64,000 nt of DNA from Paenibacillus sanguinis 2301083 = DSM 16941 (GCF_000374825.1 NZ_KB895383.1:124001-188000); one strand, 5' to 3'; numbered from the stretch's first letter, positions 36,490 through 45,737 are shown. Notes: generated by a model from the sequence alone, not told the origin. Program-made: numbers and translations.

Positions 36490-37455
36490 ATGATATACAC
36501 CATAACACTGAACCCCTCCATCGACTACATTGTTGAGATCGAGGAACTGACGCTAGGCGGATTGAATCGCATCCGCAATGAGGTCAAGCTGCCAGGGGGC
36601 AAAGGCATTAATGTATCCCGTATTCTAAGGGAACTGGGCACAGACAGTCTTGCGACAGGCTTTCTGGGAGGCTTCACCGGAAGCTTCATTGAGCAGTCGT
36701 TGGAGAAGCTGGGCATTGAGCGCCGCTTCATTAAGGTTGCAGGTGATACGCGGATTAACATCAAGCTGAAGCATGGAGAAGAGACAGAAATTAACGGGCC
36801 AGGTCCGAACATTACATCCGAAGAGGCCGATGGGCTGCTCGCTTTGCTGGCCGAGATCGGCCAAGGCGATCTGGTTGTGTTATCAGGCAGCGCTCCTCCC
36901 TCGCTGGGGAGCGGCTTCTATGGCCGCTTGATCGAAGTATGCCAGGCAGCAGGTGCGGAGTTCGTAATCGACACAACAGGAGATGCCCTCAAGGCGGCGC
37001 TTCCAAGCCGTCCGCTGCTCGTGAAGCCCAATCATCACGAGCTGGCGGAGCTATTTGGCACGGAATTAAAGTCTATGAAAGAGACGGCAAGGTACGGGCG
37101 GCAATTGCTGGAGCTGGGAGCCAAGCATGTACTGGTCTCCATGGCTGGTGAAGGAGCTCTCTTCCTGACACCGGAAGGAAGTTACCATGCTACCGCCCCG
37201 AAGGGCTCGGTCGTTAATTCCGTAGGAGCCGGTGATTCCATGATCGGCGGATTTGTCGGAGCTTTGGCAGCGGGGGCAGACCTGTTGACGGCGTTCCGTA
37301 CGGGGGTAGCGGCAGGAAGTGCCACCGCTTTTGCCCAGGACCTGGCTACGGGCGCAGAAATTCGAGCATTATTGGAGCAGGTTCAGATCGCTCCCTTGCC
37401 TATAGATGATGAAGCGGCCCAGGGACCGCGAAGAAAGGAAGAGCCAAGCAAATGA
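36490..37455 (+). CDS. fruK: 1-phosphofructokinase (FruK)
   Basis: A 321-residue PfkB-family kinase that converts fructose-1-phosphate to fructose-1,6-bisphosphate. It opens MIYTITLNPSIDYIVEI, has GGKGINVSRILRELG with sugar-binding residues, and the PfkB signature with catalytic Asp in NSVGAGDSMIGGFVGA. The ATG chosen has GAGGG six bases upstream; the ATG two codons earlier (36484, overlapping the fruR stop) has no room for a site. The C-terminal tail is Glu/Arg/Lys-rich. Its stop overlaps the fruA ATG (ATGA). Confidence 0.94.
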   Translation: MIYTITLNPSIDYIVEIEELTLGGLNRIRNEVKLPGGKGINVSRILRELGTDSLATGFLGGFTGSFIEQSLEKLGIERRFIKVAGDTRINIKLKHGEETEINGPGPNITSEEADGLLALLAEIGQGDLVVLSGSAPPSLGSGFYGRLIEVCQAAGAEFVIDTTGDALKAALPSRPLLVKPNHHELAELFGTELKSMKETARYGRQLLELGAKHVLVSMAGEGALFLTPEGSYHATAPKGSVVNSVGAGDSMIGGFVGALAAGADLLTAFRTGVAAGSATAFAQDLATGAEIRALLEQVQIAPLPIDDEAAQGPRRKEEPSK

Positions 37456-39407
37456 AGATCACTGAGTTAATGCATCAGGATTTGATGATCATGGACTTGC
37501 GTGCGAATACCAAGGAGGAGGCCATTGATGAACTGATCGCTTCTCTTGCGGAAGCCGGTCGGCTTCAGGATGAGAAGCTGTTCCGGGATATGATCTGGAA
37601 GCGCGAAGGGGAATCGAGCACAGGGATTGGCGGCGGCATTGCTATGCCCCACGCCAAGACAAAAGCAGTCACTGCTCCGGCGGTCGTCTTTGCCAAAAGT
37701 ACAAGGGGGGTTGACTTTGACGCACTGGATGAAGAGCCAGCTTATCTGTTCTTCATGATCGCTGCACCAGAAGGAGCAGGGAACACCCATCTGCGCACGC
37801 TGGCAGCGCTGTCGCGGCTACTGATTGATGCCGAGTTCATCGACCAGCTTCGTCAGACCCAAACCCCTGATGAGGTAACAGCACTATTCAACGCCAGACA
37901 AGCGCAGGAGGAAGCGGAGAAAGCAGCGAAGGAGCGGGCAAAATCCGGTGACAAGGACCAAGAAACGCTTGCTTCTTCCTCGGCTCCAACGGCATCGGCG
38001 CCTTTGGCAGAGGAACAACCGTTTGTTGTAGCTGTTACGGCTTGTCCAACCGGTATCGCCCACACCTTTATGGCAGAAGATGCCTTGAAGAAGAAGGCAC
38101 TGGAGATGGGCGTGAACATCCGGGTGGAGACTAATGGCTCGGAAGGGGCGAAAAACGTCCTTACTGCGGAGGAAATCGCCCGGGCCAGCGGTGTCATTGT
38201 AGCTGCGGGCAAAACGGTGGAAATGGCCCGTTTTGAAGGCAAGCCGCTCTTGCTGCGGCCTGTCAGCGACGGCATTCGCAAACCGGAAGAGCTGATCTCG
38301 AGGGCGATGAAAGGGGATGCCCCCTTATATCGCGGTGGTGCGTCCGGTACCTCAGGGTCAGAAGAAAGTCGGTCAGGTGGAGGGGGCATGGGCTCTAAAA
38401 TTTATAAAGATTTGATGAACGGTATCTCTCATATGCTGCCGTTTGTCGTAGGCGGCGGTATTCTTCTGGCGTTATCCTTCCTGCTTGAGCGCTTTATGTC
38501 GCCTGATCACCCGCTCGTCGTACTGCTGCAAGCTTTGGGTGGCGGAGATGGGGCTTTTCATTTCCTGATTCCGATTCTGGCCGGATTTATTGCCATGAGC
38601 ATCGGTGAGCGTCCAGCGCTGATGCCAGGGATGGTCGGCGGATTTATGGCCGCAGGAGCAGGGGCTGGCTTTCTTGGCGGACTGGCTGCCGGGTTCATGG
38701 CGGGCTATGTTATTCTCGGGTTGCGCCGTCTGTTCTCAGGATTGCCGCAGACGCTGAACGGCTTAAAGCCGATCCTGTTCTATCCGATCTTCGGCCTGCT
38801 GATTACAGGAACACTGATGTATTATGTGTTGTCGCCGATTTTTAGCTGGATTAATAGCGGAATGATCAGTGGTCTGAATAGTTTGGGAACCGGTAATATG
38901 GTTCTGCTTGGTCTGATCCTGGGAGGAATGATGGCGATTGATATGGGGGGCCCATTCAACAAAGCCGCCTACACCTTCTCCATTGGCGTATTTACCTCCA
39001 GCGGCAATGTGAACGGTCTGATGATGGCCGCCGTTATGGCCGGGGGCATGGTGCCGCCATTGGCCATCGCTTTGGCAACTACTTTCTTCAAGCACAAATT
39101 CACCGCTCAGGAACGGCAATCCGGTCTGACTAACTATGTGCTGGGCCTTTCGTTTATTACCGAAGGCGCCATCCCGTTCGCGGCCGCTGACCCCCTGCGC
39201 GTGCTTACGTCTTGTATTATCGGCTCGGCAGTCGCCGGTGGCCTGACCCAGTGGTGGAGCGTGAATGTGCCAGCTCCTCATGGCGGGGTGTTCGCGGCCG
39301 CGTTGGCAAACAATGCACCGTTGTTTCTGCTGGCGGTGCTGATCGGCTCTGTTATCTCAGGTCTGATCCTAGGACTGTGGAAGAAACCACTTGTTCAAGC
39401 TTCATAA
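37452..39407 (+). CDS. fruA: PTS fructose transporter EIIABC (FruA)
   Basis: A 651-residue permease that imports fructose and phosphorylates it at C1. Domain order is IIA (about 1-150, active His in GGGIAMPHAKT), a Lys/Glu/Ala-rich linker, IIB (about 195-290, active Cys in VTACPTGIAHTFMAEDAL), a Ser/Gly linker, and the membrane IIC domain (about 310-650). The IIC domain has KDLMNGISHMLPFVVGGGI and the IDMGGPFNKAAY loop. It starts with ATG overlapping the fruK stop and ends before a strong terminator. Confidence 0.95.
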   Translation: MKITELMHQDLMIMDLRANTKEEAIDELIASLAEAGRLQDEKLFRDMIWKREGESSTGIGGGIAMPHAKTKAVTAPAVVFAKSTRGVDFDALDEEPAYLFFMIAAPEGAGNTHLRTLAALSRLLIDAEFIDQLRQTQTPDEVTALFNARQAQEEAEKAAKERAKSGDKDQETLASSSAPTASAPLAEEQPFVVAVTACPTGIAHTFMAEDALKKKALEMGVNIRVETNGSEGAKNVLTAEEIARASGVIVAAGKTVEMARFEGKPLLLRPVSDGIRKPEELISRAMKGDAPLYRGGASGTSGSEESRSGGGGMGSKIYKDLMNGISHMLPFVVGGGILLALSFLLERFMSPDHPLVVLLQALGGGDGAFHFLIPILAGFIAMSIGERPALMPGMVGGFMAAGAGAGFLGGLAAGFMAGYVILGLRRLFSGLPQTLNGLKPILFYPIFGLLITGTLMYYVLSPIFSWINSGMISGLNSLGTGNMVLLGLILGGMMAIDMGGPFNKAAYTFSIGVFTSSGNVNGLMMAAVMAGGMVPPLAIALATTFFKHKFTAQERQSGLTNYVLGLSFITEGAIPFAAADPLRVLTSCIIGSAVAGGLTQWWSVNVPAPHGGVFAAALANNAPLFLLAVLIGSVISGLILGLWKKPLVQAS

Positions 39408-39420
39408 AATAGGGAAAGGA

Positions 39421-39468
39421 AGGCACCTTCATATACCACTTCGGCTTTGTGGTGATGAAGGTGTCTTT
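39421..39468 (+). terminator. Terminator of the fru operon
   Basis: The stem AGGCACCTTCAT/ATGAAGGTGTCTT, with an inner CCAC/GTGG pair, leads to TTTTGTC. Confidence 0.8.
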
Positions 39469-39509
39469 TGTCATGCTTGATGATGGTGTCGCAAAGCGGC
39501 TTTACAAGC

Positions 39510-39536
39510 GAGTTCAAAAAGTCGGGTTTACAGAAG
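39510..39536. repeat. Possible remnant of the dispersed repeat found at 62.5 kb
   Basis: GTTCAAAAAGTCGGGTTTAC closely resembles the terminal sequence of the larger element (GTTCAAAAAGTCAGATTTTC on its minus strand). Only about 20 bases match, so this is either a decayed copy or chance. Confidence 0.35.
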
Positions 39537-39602
39537 GAACCGAAAACAGCCCGTTCAGGCAGGTGATTGTCAATTTATCGGCACACATGCCGGAGACTGA
39601 TC

Positions 39603-39632
39603 TTAGCACCTGGTACTATATCGTGGTATAAT
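39603..39632 (+). promoter_or_regulatory. Promoter of the acyl-CoA synthetase gene
   Basis: TTAGCA, 18 nt, then TGG-TATAAT (39627-39632), a perfect extended -10. The start codon is 58 nt downstream. Confidence 0.65.
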
Positions 39633-39690
39633 AGTTTGATAATAAGAGTATTCATTTTAGTAGCTGTAGTTGAAAAGGGGATAGATCAAA

Positions 39691-41286
39691 TTGAAATACG
39701 ATCAATGGGTAGCTCCGGAACTTTATAATCTAACATCGGAAATGGAAAAACACGATGCCAATAAGATAGCCCTGAAATGGCTCAGTGAGCAAGGAGAATA
39801 TGAAGAGATTACCTATGGAGGGTTGCTTGCCATGGCCAATCGGTTGGCGGGGGGACTGGCTAATCTTGGACTCCAAAAAGGTGATCGCGTACTCGTTATG
39901 ATGCCCCGCCATATTATGGCCTACGCTATTTATCTGGCCTGTCTCAAGCAGGGCCTGACCATTATCCCGTCCTCTGAGATGCTCCGGGCCAAGGATCTGG
40001 CATACCGCTTGCGTCATTCAGGTGCCCGTGCAGTAATCGTATGGCATAACGTTACGGATGAGGTTGACAAGCTTGATGGGGACATTCCTTCCCTTGAGCA
40101 TCATATTCTGGTCGGTACAGGCGGCGTTCTTGGCTCGCATTCCTCGCACTGGACCTTGGTTGAGCAACTGATGGAAGGGCAGCCTGACACCTTTACAACG
40201 GTGGAAACCCATCGGGACGATACCGCTATTCTGGCTTACACCTCAGGCACTACGGGCAACCCGAAAGGGGTGGTGCATAGCCATGGCTGGGGATATGCGC
40301 ATCTGCGCATCACGAAATCCTGGCTGGATATTCGCGATACGGATATCGTATGGGCAACGGCTGCACCTGGATGGCAGAAGTGGATTTGGAGTCCGTTCCT
40401 GTCGGTGCTGGGGAATGGCGCTACCGGATTTGTGTACCACGGGGCCTTCCAGCCGAACCGTTACTTGCAGTTAATCCAGACCTATGGGGTACAAGTGATG
40501 TGTTGTACTCCAACGGAATACCGGATTATGTCCAAGACGGATACGCTCGACAACTATGATCTTTCCTCGCTGCGTAGCGCAGTTTCCGCGGGGGAGCCCC
40601 TTAATCAGGAGGTAATTAATACCTTCCGTCGCGTCTTCGATATTACGATTCGTGATGGTTATGGACAGACGGAGAGTACCTTGCTGATCGGAAATTTGAG
40701 GGATGCTCCGCTACAACTGGGGGCAATGGGCAAAGCGATCTCCCCTGGAGTTGTAGAAGTTGTGGATGACGAAGGCATTCCGCTTCCGGCTGGAGAAGTG
40801 GGGGATATTGCCGTTCATTTGGATATGCCGGCATTGTTCCACTCCTATTATCTGGACCCGGAACGCAAGGCGCAAAATGTTCGTGGCAATTACTTCATTA
40901 CCGGCGACCGGGCCAGAAGGGATGAAGAGGGCTATTTCTGGTTTGAAGGCCGTGGGGACGATATTATTATCAGTTCCGGCTACACGATTGGACCGTTTGA
41001 AGTTGAAGAAGCGTTGATGAAGCACGATGCAGTGAAGGAGTGTGCGGCGGTAGCCAGCCCGGATGAAATGCGGGGTCATATCGTCAAGGCGTTTATCGTG
41101 CTTAAGGAGGGCTATACTGGAACTCCGGAATTGGTGAAAGAATTGCAAAGCCATGTTAAATCCTGGACAGCACCTTATAAGTACCCACGGCAAATTGAAT
41201 TTATGGATGATCTGCCCAAGACAAACACAGGCAAGATTCGCCGTGTGGAGCTGCGGCAAAGAGAAGAACGGACAGCGCGGGAATAG
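39691..41286 (+). CDS. Acyl-CoA synthetase, AMP-forming (YtcI/acyl-adenylate type)
   Basis: A 531-residue ANL-superfamily enzyme that activates a carboxylic acid through an acyl-AMP to acyl-CoA. The ATP loop TSGTTGNPKG is at about residue 180, YGQTES at the A5 site, the hinge GDRARRDEEGYFWFEGRGDD at A7/A8, and the catalytic Lys in KTNTGKIRR at the C-terminus. Overall form resembles acetyl/medium-chain acyl-CoA synthetases such as B. subtilis YtcI. It starts at TTG after AAAAGGGGAT. No fatty-acid or polyketide genes adjoin, so the acid is unknown. Confidence 0.87.
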   Translation: MKYDQWVAPELYNLTSEMEKHDANKIALKWLSEQGEYEEITYGGLLAMANRLAGGLANLGLQKGDRVLVMMPRHIMAYAIYLACLKQGLTIIPSSEMLRAKDLAYRLRHSGARAVIVWHNVTDEVDKLDGDIPSLEHHILVGTGGVLGSHSSHWTLVEQLMEGQPDTFTTVETHRDDTAILAYTSGTTGNPKGVVHSHGWGYAHLRITKSWLDIRDTDIVWATAAPGWQKWIWSPFLSVLGNGATGFVYHGAFQPNRYLQLIQTYGVQVMCCTPTEYRIMSKTDTLDNYDLSSLRSAVSAGEPLNQEVINTFRRVFDITIRDGYGQTESTLLIGNLRDAPLQLGAMGKAISPGVVEVVDDEGIPLPAGEVGDIAVHLDMPALFHSYYLDPERKAQNVRGNYFITGDRARRDEEGYFWFEGRGDDIIISSGYTIGPFEVEEALMKHDAVKECAAVASPDEMRGHIVKAFIVLKEGYTGTPELVKELQSHVKSWTAPYKYPRQIEFMDDLPKTNTGKIRRVELRQREERTARE

Positions 41287-41360
41287 GCTTGCATCGATCA
41301 TGCATGAATTCAGACGAACCATCACATGCTAAGTGTACTATCGTCTGAGGAGGTGGAAGC

Positions 41361-41627
41361 ATGGTAAAACCATACTCCAGCATGCAATCGCAAAATCCTA
41401 TATCATCCGCGCAACAGTCGGTGAAGAAAGCGCATCGGGCAGTGACTCAAGCTCAATCTCATCCCCGTGAAGAAACGGTGGCCAATGCGTACAAGGCGAT
41501 TGAGAAGGCCGAGAACGCCATCGCCCAGGCTGACGGCAGTCTGAATGAGGAGCCGTTAGAGCGCGCGCGGGAAGATTTGAGTGAAGACCAGGTCAATCTG
41601 GCCGAAGCGGAGAATCAATTGAAATAG
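41361..41627 (+). CDS. Small alpha-helical protein (88 aa), unknown function
   Basis: An 88-residue protein with an excellent ribosome site (GAGGAGGTGG) before the ATG and a terminator after it. After a Gln/Ser-rich start, the rest is a heptad-like, Ala/Glu/Gln-rich helix (SSAQQSVKKAHRAVTQAQ, then ENAIAQADG, then EDLSEDQVNLAEAENQLK) suggesting a coiled-coil or helical bundle. It has no signal peptide and no recognised family. Similar small helical proteins are common in spore formers, but no role can be assigned. Confidence 0.65.
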   Translation: MVKPYSSMQSQNPISSAQQSVKKAHRAVTQAQSHPREETVANAYKAIEKAENAIAQADGSLNEEPLERAREDLSEDQVNLAEAENQLK

Positions 41628-41641
41628 TTTTAGTTTGTGCA

Positions 41642-41678
41642 GAGATCATTTGCCAGATATGGGCGAATGATCTTTTTT
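41642..41678 (+). terminator. Terminator after the small helical protein gene
   Basis: The stem AGATCATT-GCC/GGGCGAATGATCT is followed by TTTTTT. Confidence 0.85.
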
Positions 41679-41770
41679 GCTTACTAGCTTGAGAAAAGAA
41701 ATGATACAATGTCTTGCAAGTGTAATATAAGATACGGAATATCAAGTAGCACTTAAGGAAGGTGAGCACC

Positions 41771-42604
41771 ATGGGGGCCATATTTCACTATAATCCGGAT
41801 GCTGCGTTCCGCGAATCGCCGGATTTGTATTTATGTTTTTGGGGGAAGGAACAATGCGTGCCGCTCCATGCCTTTGGCCCGGGGGTGCGCGACATCTATA
41901 AGATTCACTTCGTCCATGCCGGAAGCGGAGTGGTGCGGACTGAAGGAAATACCCATATCGTTACGGCCGGGCAAGCCTTCATTGCCTTCCCGGAGCATAT
42001 CATTTTTTATCAGGCCGATGAGCATGATCCCTGGACTTATTCCTGGATTGGATTTTATGGAGAACAGATTCCTCACTTCCTGGAGCGGACAAGCTTAAGC
42101 TCCCGCCACCCGGTATTTCCTATGGATACCAGGATCATGCCCAGACTCTACGAGCTGTTGAATGAAGTAGAGCAAGAGGATCCGGCGGTGCGTGATTTGC
42201 GAGTGCAGATGCTGCTGCATGACTTTTTTGCCTCGCTGGTAAAGCTGGCTCCGGTAACAGCGGCTGGCGGAATCATACCTCCAACGAAAGAGAGCTACGT
42301 CCACCGTTGTCTTGATTTCCTGCACACGCACTATGCGGAGGACATCACCGTCGGGCAGTTGGCTGCTCTGGTGGGTCTCGACCGAAAATATTTGTCCGCT
42401 TTGTTCAAGAATGCGGTTGGATTGCCTCCACAGCAATATTTGCTGAAATATCGGATGGAACGGGCCTGCGAGCTGCTTAAGAGAGGAAAATTCACCGTTG
42501 GCGAAATAGCGCGATCTGTCGGCTATCAGGATGCCCTGCTGTTCTCCAAAATGTTCAGGAAGACGATGGGAGTCTCTCCTTCCAAATACCGCATACACAC
42601 TTGA
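41771..42604 (+). CDS. AraC-family transcriptional regulator with cupin sensor
   Basis: A 277-residue regulator. Residues 1-150 form an AraC-type cupin (IHFVHAGSGVVRTEGNTHIVTAGQAFIAFP). Residues about 178-277 are the double helix-turn-helix (DITVGQLAALVGLDRKYLSALFKNAVGLPP and SVGYQDALLFSKMFRKTMGVSPSKYR). The form is typical of sugar-responsive activators in Paenibacillus. The ATG after GGAAGGTG is chosen over a GTG three codons earlier. The aldo/keto reductase 114 nt downstream is a likely partner or target. Confidence 0.87.
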   Translation: MGAIFHYNPDAAFRESPDLYLCFWGKEQCVPLHAFGPGVRDIYKIHFVHAGSGVVRTEGNTHIVTAGQAFIAFPEHIIFYQADEHDPWTYSWIGFYGEQIPHFLERTSLSSRHPVFPMDTRIMPRLYELLNEVEQEDPAVRDLRVQMLLHDFFASLVKLAPVTAAGGIIPPTKESYVHRCLDFLHTHYAEDITVGQLAALVGLDRKYLSALFKNAVGLPPQQYLLKYRMERACELLKRGKFTVGEIARSVGYQDALLFSKMFRKTMGVSPSKYRIHT

Positions 42605-42718
42605 AGGTCGGGCAAACAAAGAGACATTATGCCATATAGTTCATCCTTGCGGATATAGGTATGCTCATCATCCTGCATTATATTAATGATATATCCATTG
42701 CGAGGAGGACAAGCATAG

Positions 42719-43711
42719 ATGTATCAAGCAAATGATCAGAGATATGAATCAATGACATATCGTCGTTCGGGGAAAAGCGGCTTGAAGCTGCCGGCCATTT
42801 CTCTTGGCTTATGGCATAATTTTGGGGGGATTCACTCACTGGAAAATGGACGGGCCATGCTGCATCGGGCCTTTGACTTGGGAATTACGCATTTTGATCT
42901 GGCCAATAATTACGGACCTCCTGCCGGATCTGCGGAGGACACGTTTGGTAAAGTGCTGCGGGAGGACCTTCGGCCTTATCGGGATGAGATGATAATCTCG
43001 ACCAAGGCGGGGTACTATATGTGGCCTGGGCCTTACGGCGATTGGGGCTCCAAGAAATACCTGATGGCCAGTCTGGACCAAAGTCTGAAGCGGATGGGCC
43101 TGGAATATGTAGATATTTTCTATCACCATCGCCCTGATCCGGATACTTCACTGGAGGAAACGATGTCTGCGCTGGATTTGATCGTGCGGCAAGGGAAGGC
43201 CCTCTATGTCGGATTGTCCAACTATCGTCCGGAGGAAACTAAGGCTGCGGCTCAAATCCTTAAACAGCTAGGCACGCCAGCGGTCATTCACCAGCCGAAT
43301 TATTCCATGATGAATCGCTGGATTGAGGATGGACTTCAAGAGGTGCTCGTGGAGGAAGGGATCGGCTCAATTGTCTTTTCTCCGCTGGAGCGGGGCATTC
43401 TGACAGACCGCTATCTGCACGGCATTACGCCGGATTCCCGCGCGGCCGGGCCTAGCGTATTTCTTCGTCCGGAAGAAATCAGCGAGGAGCTGATTGCCAA
43501 GGTAGCGCGGCTCAATGACCTGGCGGCAGAACGTGGGCAGAAGCTGTCACAAATGGCGCTAACCTGGGTGCTTCGGGGAGGCCGGGTGACCTCGGCTCTG
43601 ATCGGTGCCAGCAAGGTGAGTCAAATTGAAGATGCGGCCGGAGCGCTAAATCAGGCATCATTCACGGAGGAAGAGCTGCGGCAAATCGACGACATTTTGG
43701 GCTATAGCTGA
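42719..43711 (+). CDS. Aldo/keto reductase, YghZ/AKR14-like
   Basis: A 330-residue NADPH-dependent oxidoreductase with a TIM-barrel fold. The catalytic tetrad is visible as Asp60, Tyr65 (DLANNYG), Lys96 (STKAGYY) and His136 or His137 (YHHRPD). The unusually complete WPGPYGDWGSKKYL loop and overall length match the L-glyceraldehyde-3-phosphate reductase (YghZ) branch, which reduces phosphorylated or small aldehydes. GAGGAGG lies ten bases upstream of the ATG. It probably depends on the AraC regulator upstream. Confidence 0.88.
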   Translation: MYQANDQRYESMTYRRSGKSGLKLPAISLGLWHNFGGIHSLENGRAMLHRAFDLGITHFDLANNYGPPAGSAEDTFGKVLREDLRPYRDEMIISTKAGYYMWPGPYGDWGSKKYLMASLDQSLKRMGLEYVDIFYHHRPDPDTSLEETMSALDLIVRQGKALYVGLSNYRPEETKAAAQILKQLGTPAVIHQPNYSMMNRWIEDGLQEVLVEEGIGSIVFSPLERGILTDRYLHGITPDSRAAGPSVFLRPEEISEELIAKVARLNDLAAERGQKLSQMALTWVLRGGRVTSALIGASKVSQIEDAAGALNQASFTEEELRQIDDILGYS

Positions 43712-43802
43712 AGGACAGGGAGTGGTGCAAGTAAGGTAAGCAATGATGCAAGTATGGTAAGCAAGCATCATACTTGCACGGCAAGTATTTGCATAGGTTA
43801 GC

Positions 43803-43934
43803 GGGAAATTATCCATCTAATTCTTCCATTTATCTTAAAATTTACAACTTAGATGGAAATCCTCCCTATAATTTCGGGCTTAAAGCCTATTTTCGGTGAT
43901 TTAGTCCAAATTAGATGGATGAATTCCCTATAAT
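43803..43934. repeat. Non-coding cluster of related 20-27 bp repeats
   Basis: The 430-nt gap after the reductase gene holds two direct copies of AANTTAGATGGANN-ATNCTCCCTATAAT-like sequence (43846-43872 and 43908-43934). An inverted relative GGGAAATTATCCATCTAATT lies at 43803-43822, and a weaker third form at 43963-43985. The gap also contains two short TGCAAGTA/TGGTAAGCAA repeats near 43725-43765. No gene is seen. These resemble dispersed intergenic repeats rather than an operator array. Confidence 0.6.
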
Positions 43935-44004
43935 GCTGTATCATCACTCCAAACAGCAAGCTTTATATGGAGGATTTCCCACTAATCGAGTAAACAAGTG
44001 AGGA

Positions 44005-44046
44005 AAAGGCATCGCCCGCAGAAATATGAGGGACGATGCCTTTTTT
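44005..44046 (+). terminator. Terminator upstream of the ABC-F gene
   Basis: The stem AAAGGCATCG/CGATGCCTTT with a long loop, then TTTTTT. It ends any transcript crossing the repeat cluster. Confidence 0.8.
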
Positions 44047-44049
44047 AGG

Positions 44050-44079
44050 TTGAGCTTGAGTCCCTTTACCCGGTATAAT
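44050..44079 (+). promoter_or_regulatory. Promoter of the ABC-F gene
   Basis: TTGAGC, 18 nt, TATAAT (44074-44079), 64 nt before the start. Confidence 0.6.
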
Positions 44080-44143
44080 ATGACGAGTGTACCTCTAAAC
44101 GGGTAGAATAACGATATTTTATATAGAAAAGGTGTTAAAACGC

Positions 44144-45700
44144 ATGAGTATTTTGAATGTAGAACGTTTAAGCCATGGATTTGGGGATCGGGCCATCTTC
44201 ACTGACGTGTCCTTTCGGTTGCTCAAGGGTGAGCATATCGGGTTAGTGGGAGCCAACGGTGAAGGCAAATCCACATTTATGAATATTATTACGGGCAAGC
44301 TCCAGCCCGATGAGGGCAAGGTTGAATGGGCCAGACGTGTGCGGGTAGGCTACCTCGATCAGCATGCCGTGCTTTCCCAAGGCATGACGATCCGTGACGT
44401 TCTTCGTGGGGCATATCAATACCTGTTCGATATGGAGCAGGAAATGAACGATATGTATGGGAAGATGGGCGAAGTTTCGCCGGAGGAGCTTGAGCAATTG
44501 CTGGAGGATGTCGGCACGATTCAGGATACACTGACCAGCCAGGACTTTTACCTGATCGACGCCAAGGTGGAAGAAACCGCTCGGGGTTTGGGCCTTACGG
44601 ACATCGGTCTGGATCGGGATGTGCATGATCTGAGCGGCGGGCAGCGGACAAAGGTATTGCTGGCCAAGCTACTGCTGGAGAAGCCGGATATTCTGTTGCT
44701 GGATGAGCCGACCAACTACCTGGATGAGCAGCATATCGAATGGCTGAAGCGGTATTTGCAGGAATATGAAAATGCATTTATTTTGATCTCGCATGACATT
44801 CCGTTCCTGAACAGTGTCGTTAACCTGATCTATCATATGGAAAACCAGGAATTGAACCGGTATGTTGGCGATTATGATTACTTCCAGCAGGTGTATGAGG
44901 CCAAGAAGCAGCAGCTTGAATCGGCCTACAAGCGCCAGCAGCAGGAGATTGCCGGTTTGAAGGACTTTGTCGCCCGCAACAAGGCGAGCGTAGCAACCCG
45001 GAATATGGCGATGTCCAGGCAGAAGAAGCTGGACAAGATGGAAGTGATTGAACTTGCCAAGGAGAAGCCGAAGCCACAATTCCTGTTCAAGGATGCGAGA
45101 ACCTCGGGCAAGCTGATCTTTGAAGCGACAGACCTGGTCATCGGTTATGACTCGCCGTTGTCCAGACCGCTCAACCTGCGGATGGAGCGCGGACAGAAGA
45201 TCGCACTCGTTGGCGCCAACGGGATCGGGAAGACCACTTTGCTGCGAAGCATCCTTGGTCAGATTCCGGCGCTTTCAGGGCAGGTGCAGCTGGGCGATAT
45301 TTTGGAGATCGGCTATTTTGAGCAAGAGATAAAGGATGCGAATTACAATACATGCATTGAAGAAGTCTGGAACGAGTTCCCGTCCTACACGCAGTTTGAG
45401 GTTCGTGCGGCGCTGGCGAAATGCGGTCTGACCACCAAGCATATTGAGAGTAAGATTGCGGTTTTGAGCGGTGGCGAGAAGGCCAAGGTGCGTCTTTGCA
45501 AGCTGATTAACCGGGAGACAAATGTACTCGTGCTGGATGAACCTACGAACCATCTGGATGTAGATGCCAAGGATGAGCTGAAGCGTGCGCTTAAGGCATA
45601 CAAGGGGAGCATCCTGCTTATTTCCCATGAGCCTGAATTTTATCGGGACGTCGTTACGGAGACGTGGAACTGCGAAGCCTGGACAACGAAGACGCTATAA
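44144..45700 (+). CDS. ABC-F family ribosome-associated ATPase (YkpA/YbiT-like)
   Basis: A 518-residue soluble protein with two ABC domains and no membrane segment. The first has GANGEGKST, LSGGQRTK and ILLLDEPTNYLDEQHIEW. The interdomain linker is rich in Lys/Gln (YEAKKQQLESAYKRQQQE), as expected of the P-site tRNA interaction motif. The second has GANGIGKTT, LSGGEKAK and LVLDEPTNHLD. The order and length fit YkpA/YbiT, which act on the ribosome during translation rather than transport. It starts with ATG after AAAAGGTG. The next gene encodes a YebC2-type protein. Confidence 0.88.
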   Translation: MSILNVERLSHGFGDRAIFTDVSFRLLKGEHIGLVGANGEGKSTFMNIITGKLQPDEGKVEWARRVRVGYLDQHAVLSQGMTIRDVLRGAYQYLFDMEQEMNDMYGKMGEVSPEELEQLLEDVGTIQDTLTSQDFYLIDAKVEETARGLGLTDIGLDRDVHDLSGGQRTKVLLAKLLLEKPDILLLDEPTNYLDEQHIEWLKRYLQEYENAFILISHDIPFLNSVVNLIYHMENQELNRYVGDYDYFQQVYEAKKQQLESAYKRQQQEIAGLKDFVARNKASVATRNMAMSRQKKLDKMEVIELAKEKPKPQFLFKDARTSGKLIFEATDLVIGYDSPLSRPLNLRMERGQKIALVGANGIGKTTLLRSILGQIPALSGQVQLGDILEIGYFEQEIKDANYNTCIEEVWNEFPSYTQFEVRAALAKCGLTTKHIESKIAVLSGGEKAKVRLCKLINRETNVLVLDEPTNHLDVDAKDELKRALKAYKGSILLISHEPEFYRDVVTETWNCEAWTTKTL

Positions 45701-45710
45701 GAGGTCAATT

Positions 45711-45737
45711 GCTCTCCCTCCTGGGGAGGGCTTTTTG
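45711..45737 (+). terminator. Terminator of the ABC-F gene
   Basis: The stem GCTCTCCC/GGGGAGGGC followed by TTTTT. Confidence 0.8.

Noticed and set aside
39449..39631. 60-codon open frame after fruA
   Set aside because: It begins inside the fru terminator, overlaps the promoter of the next gene, has no ribosome site and no recognisable protein features.
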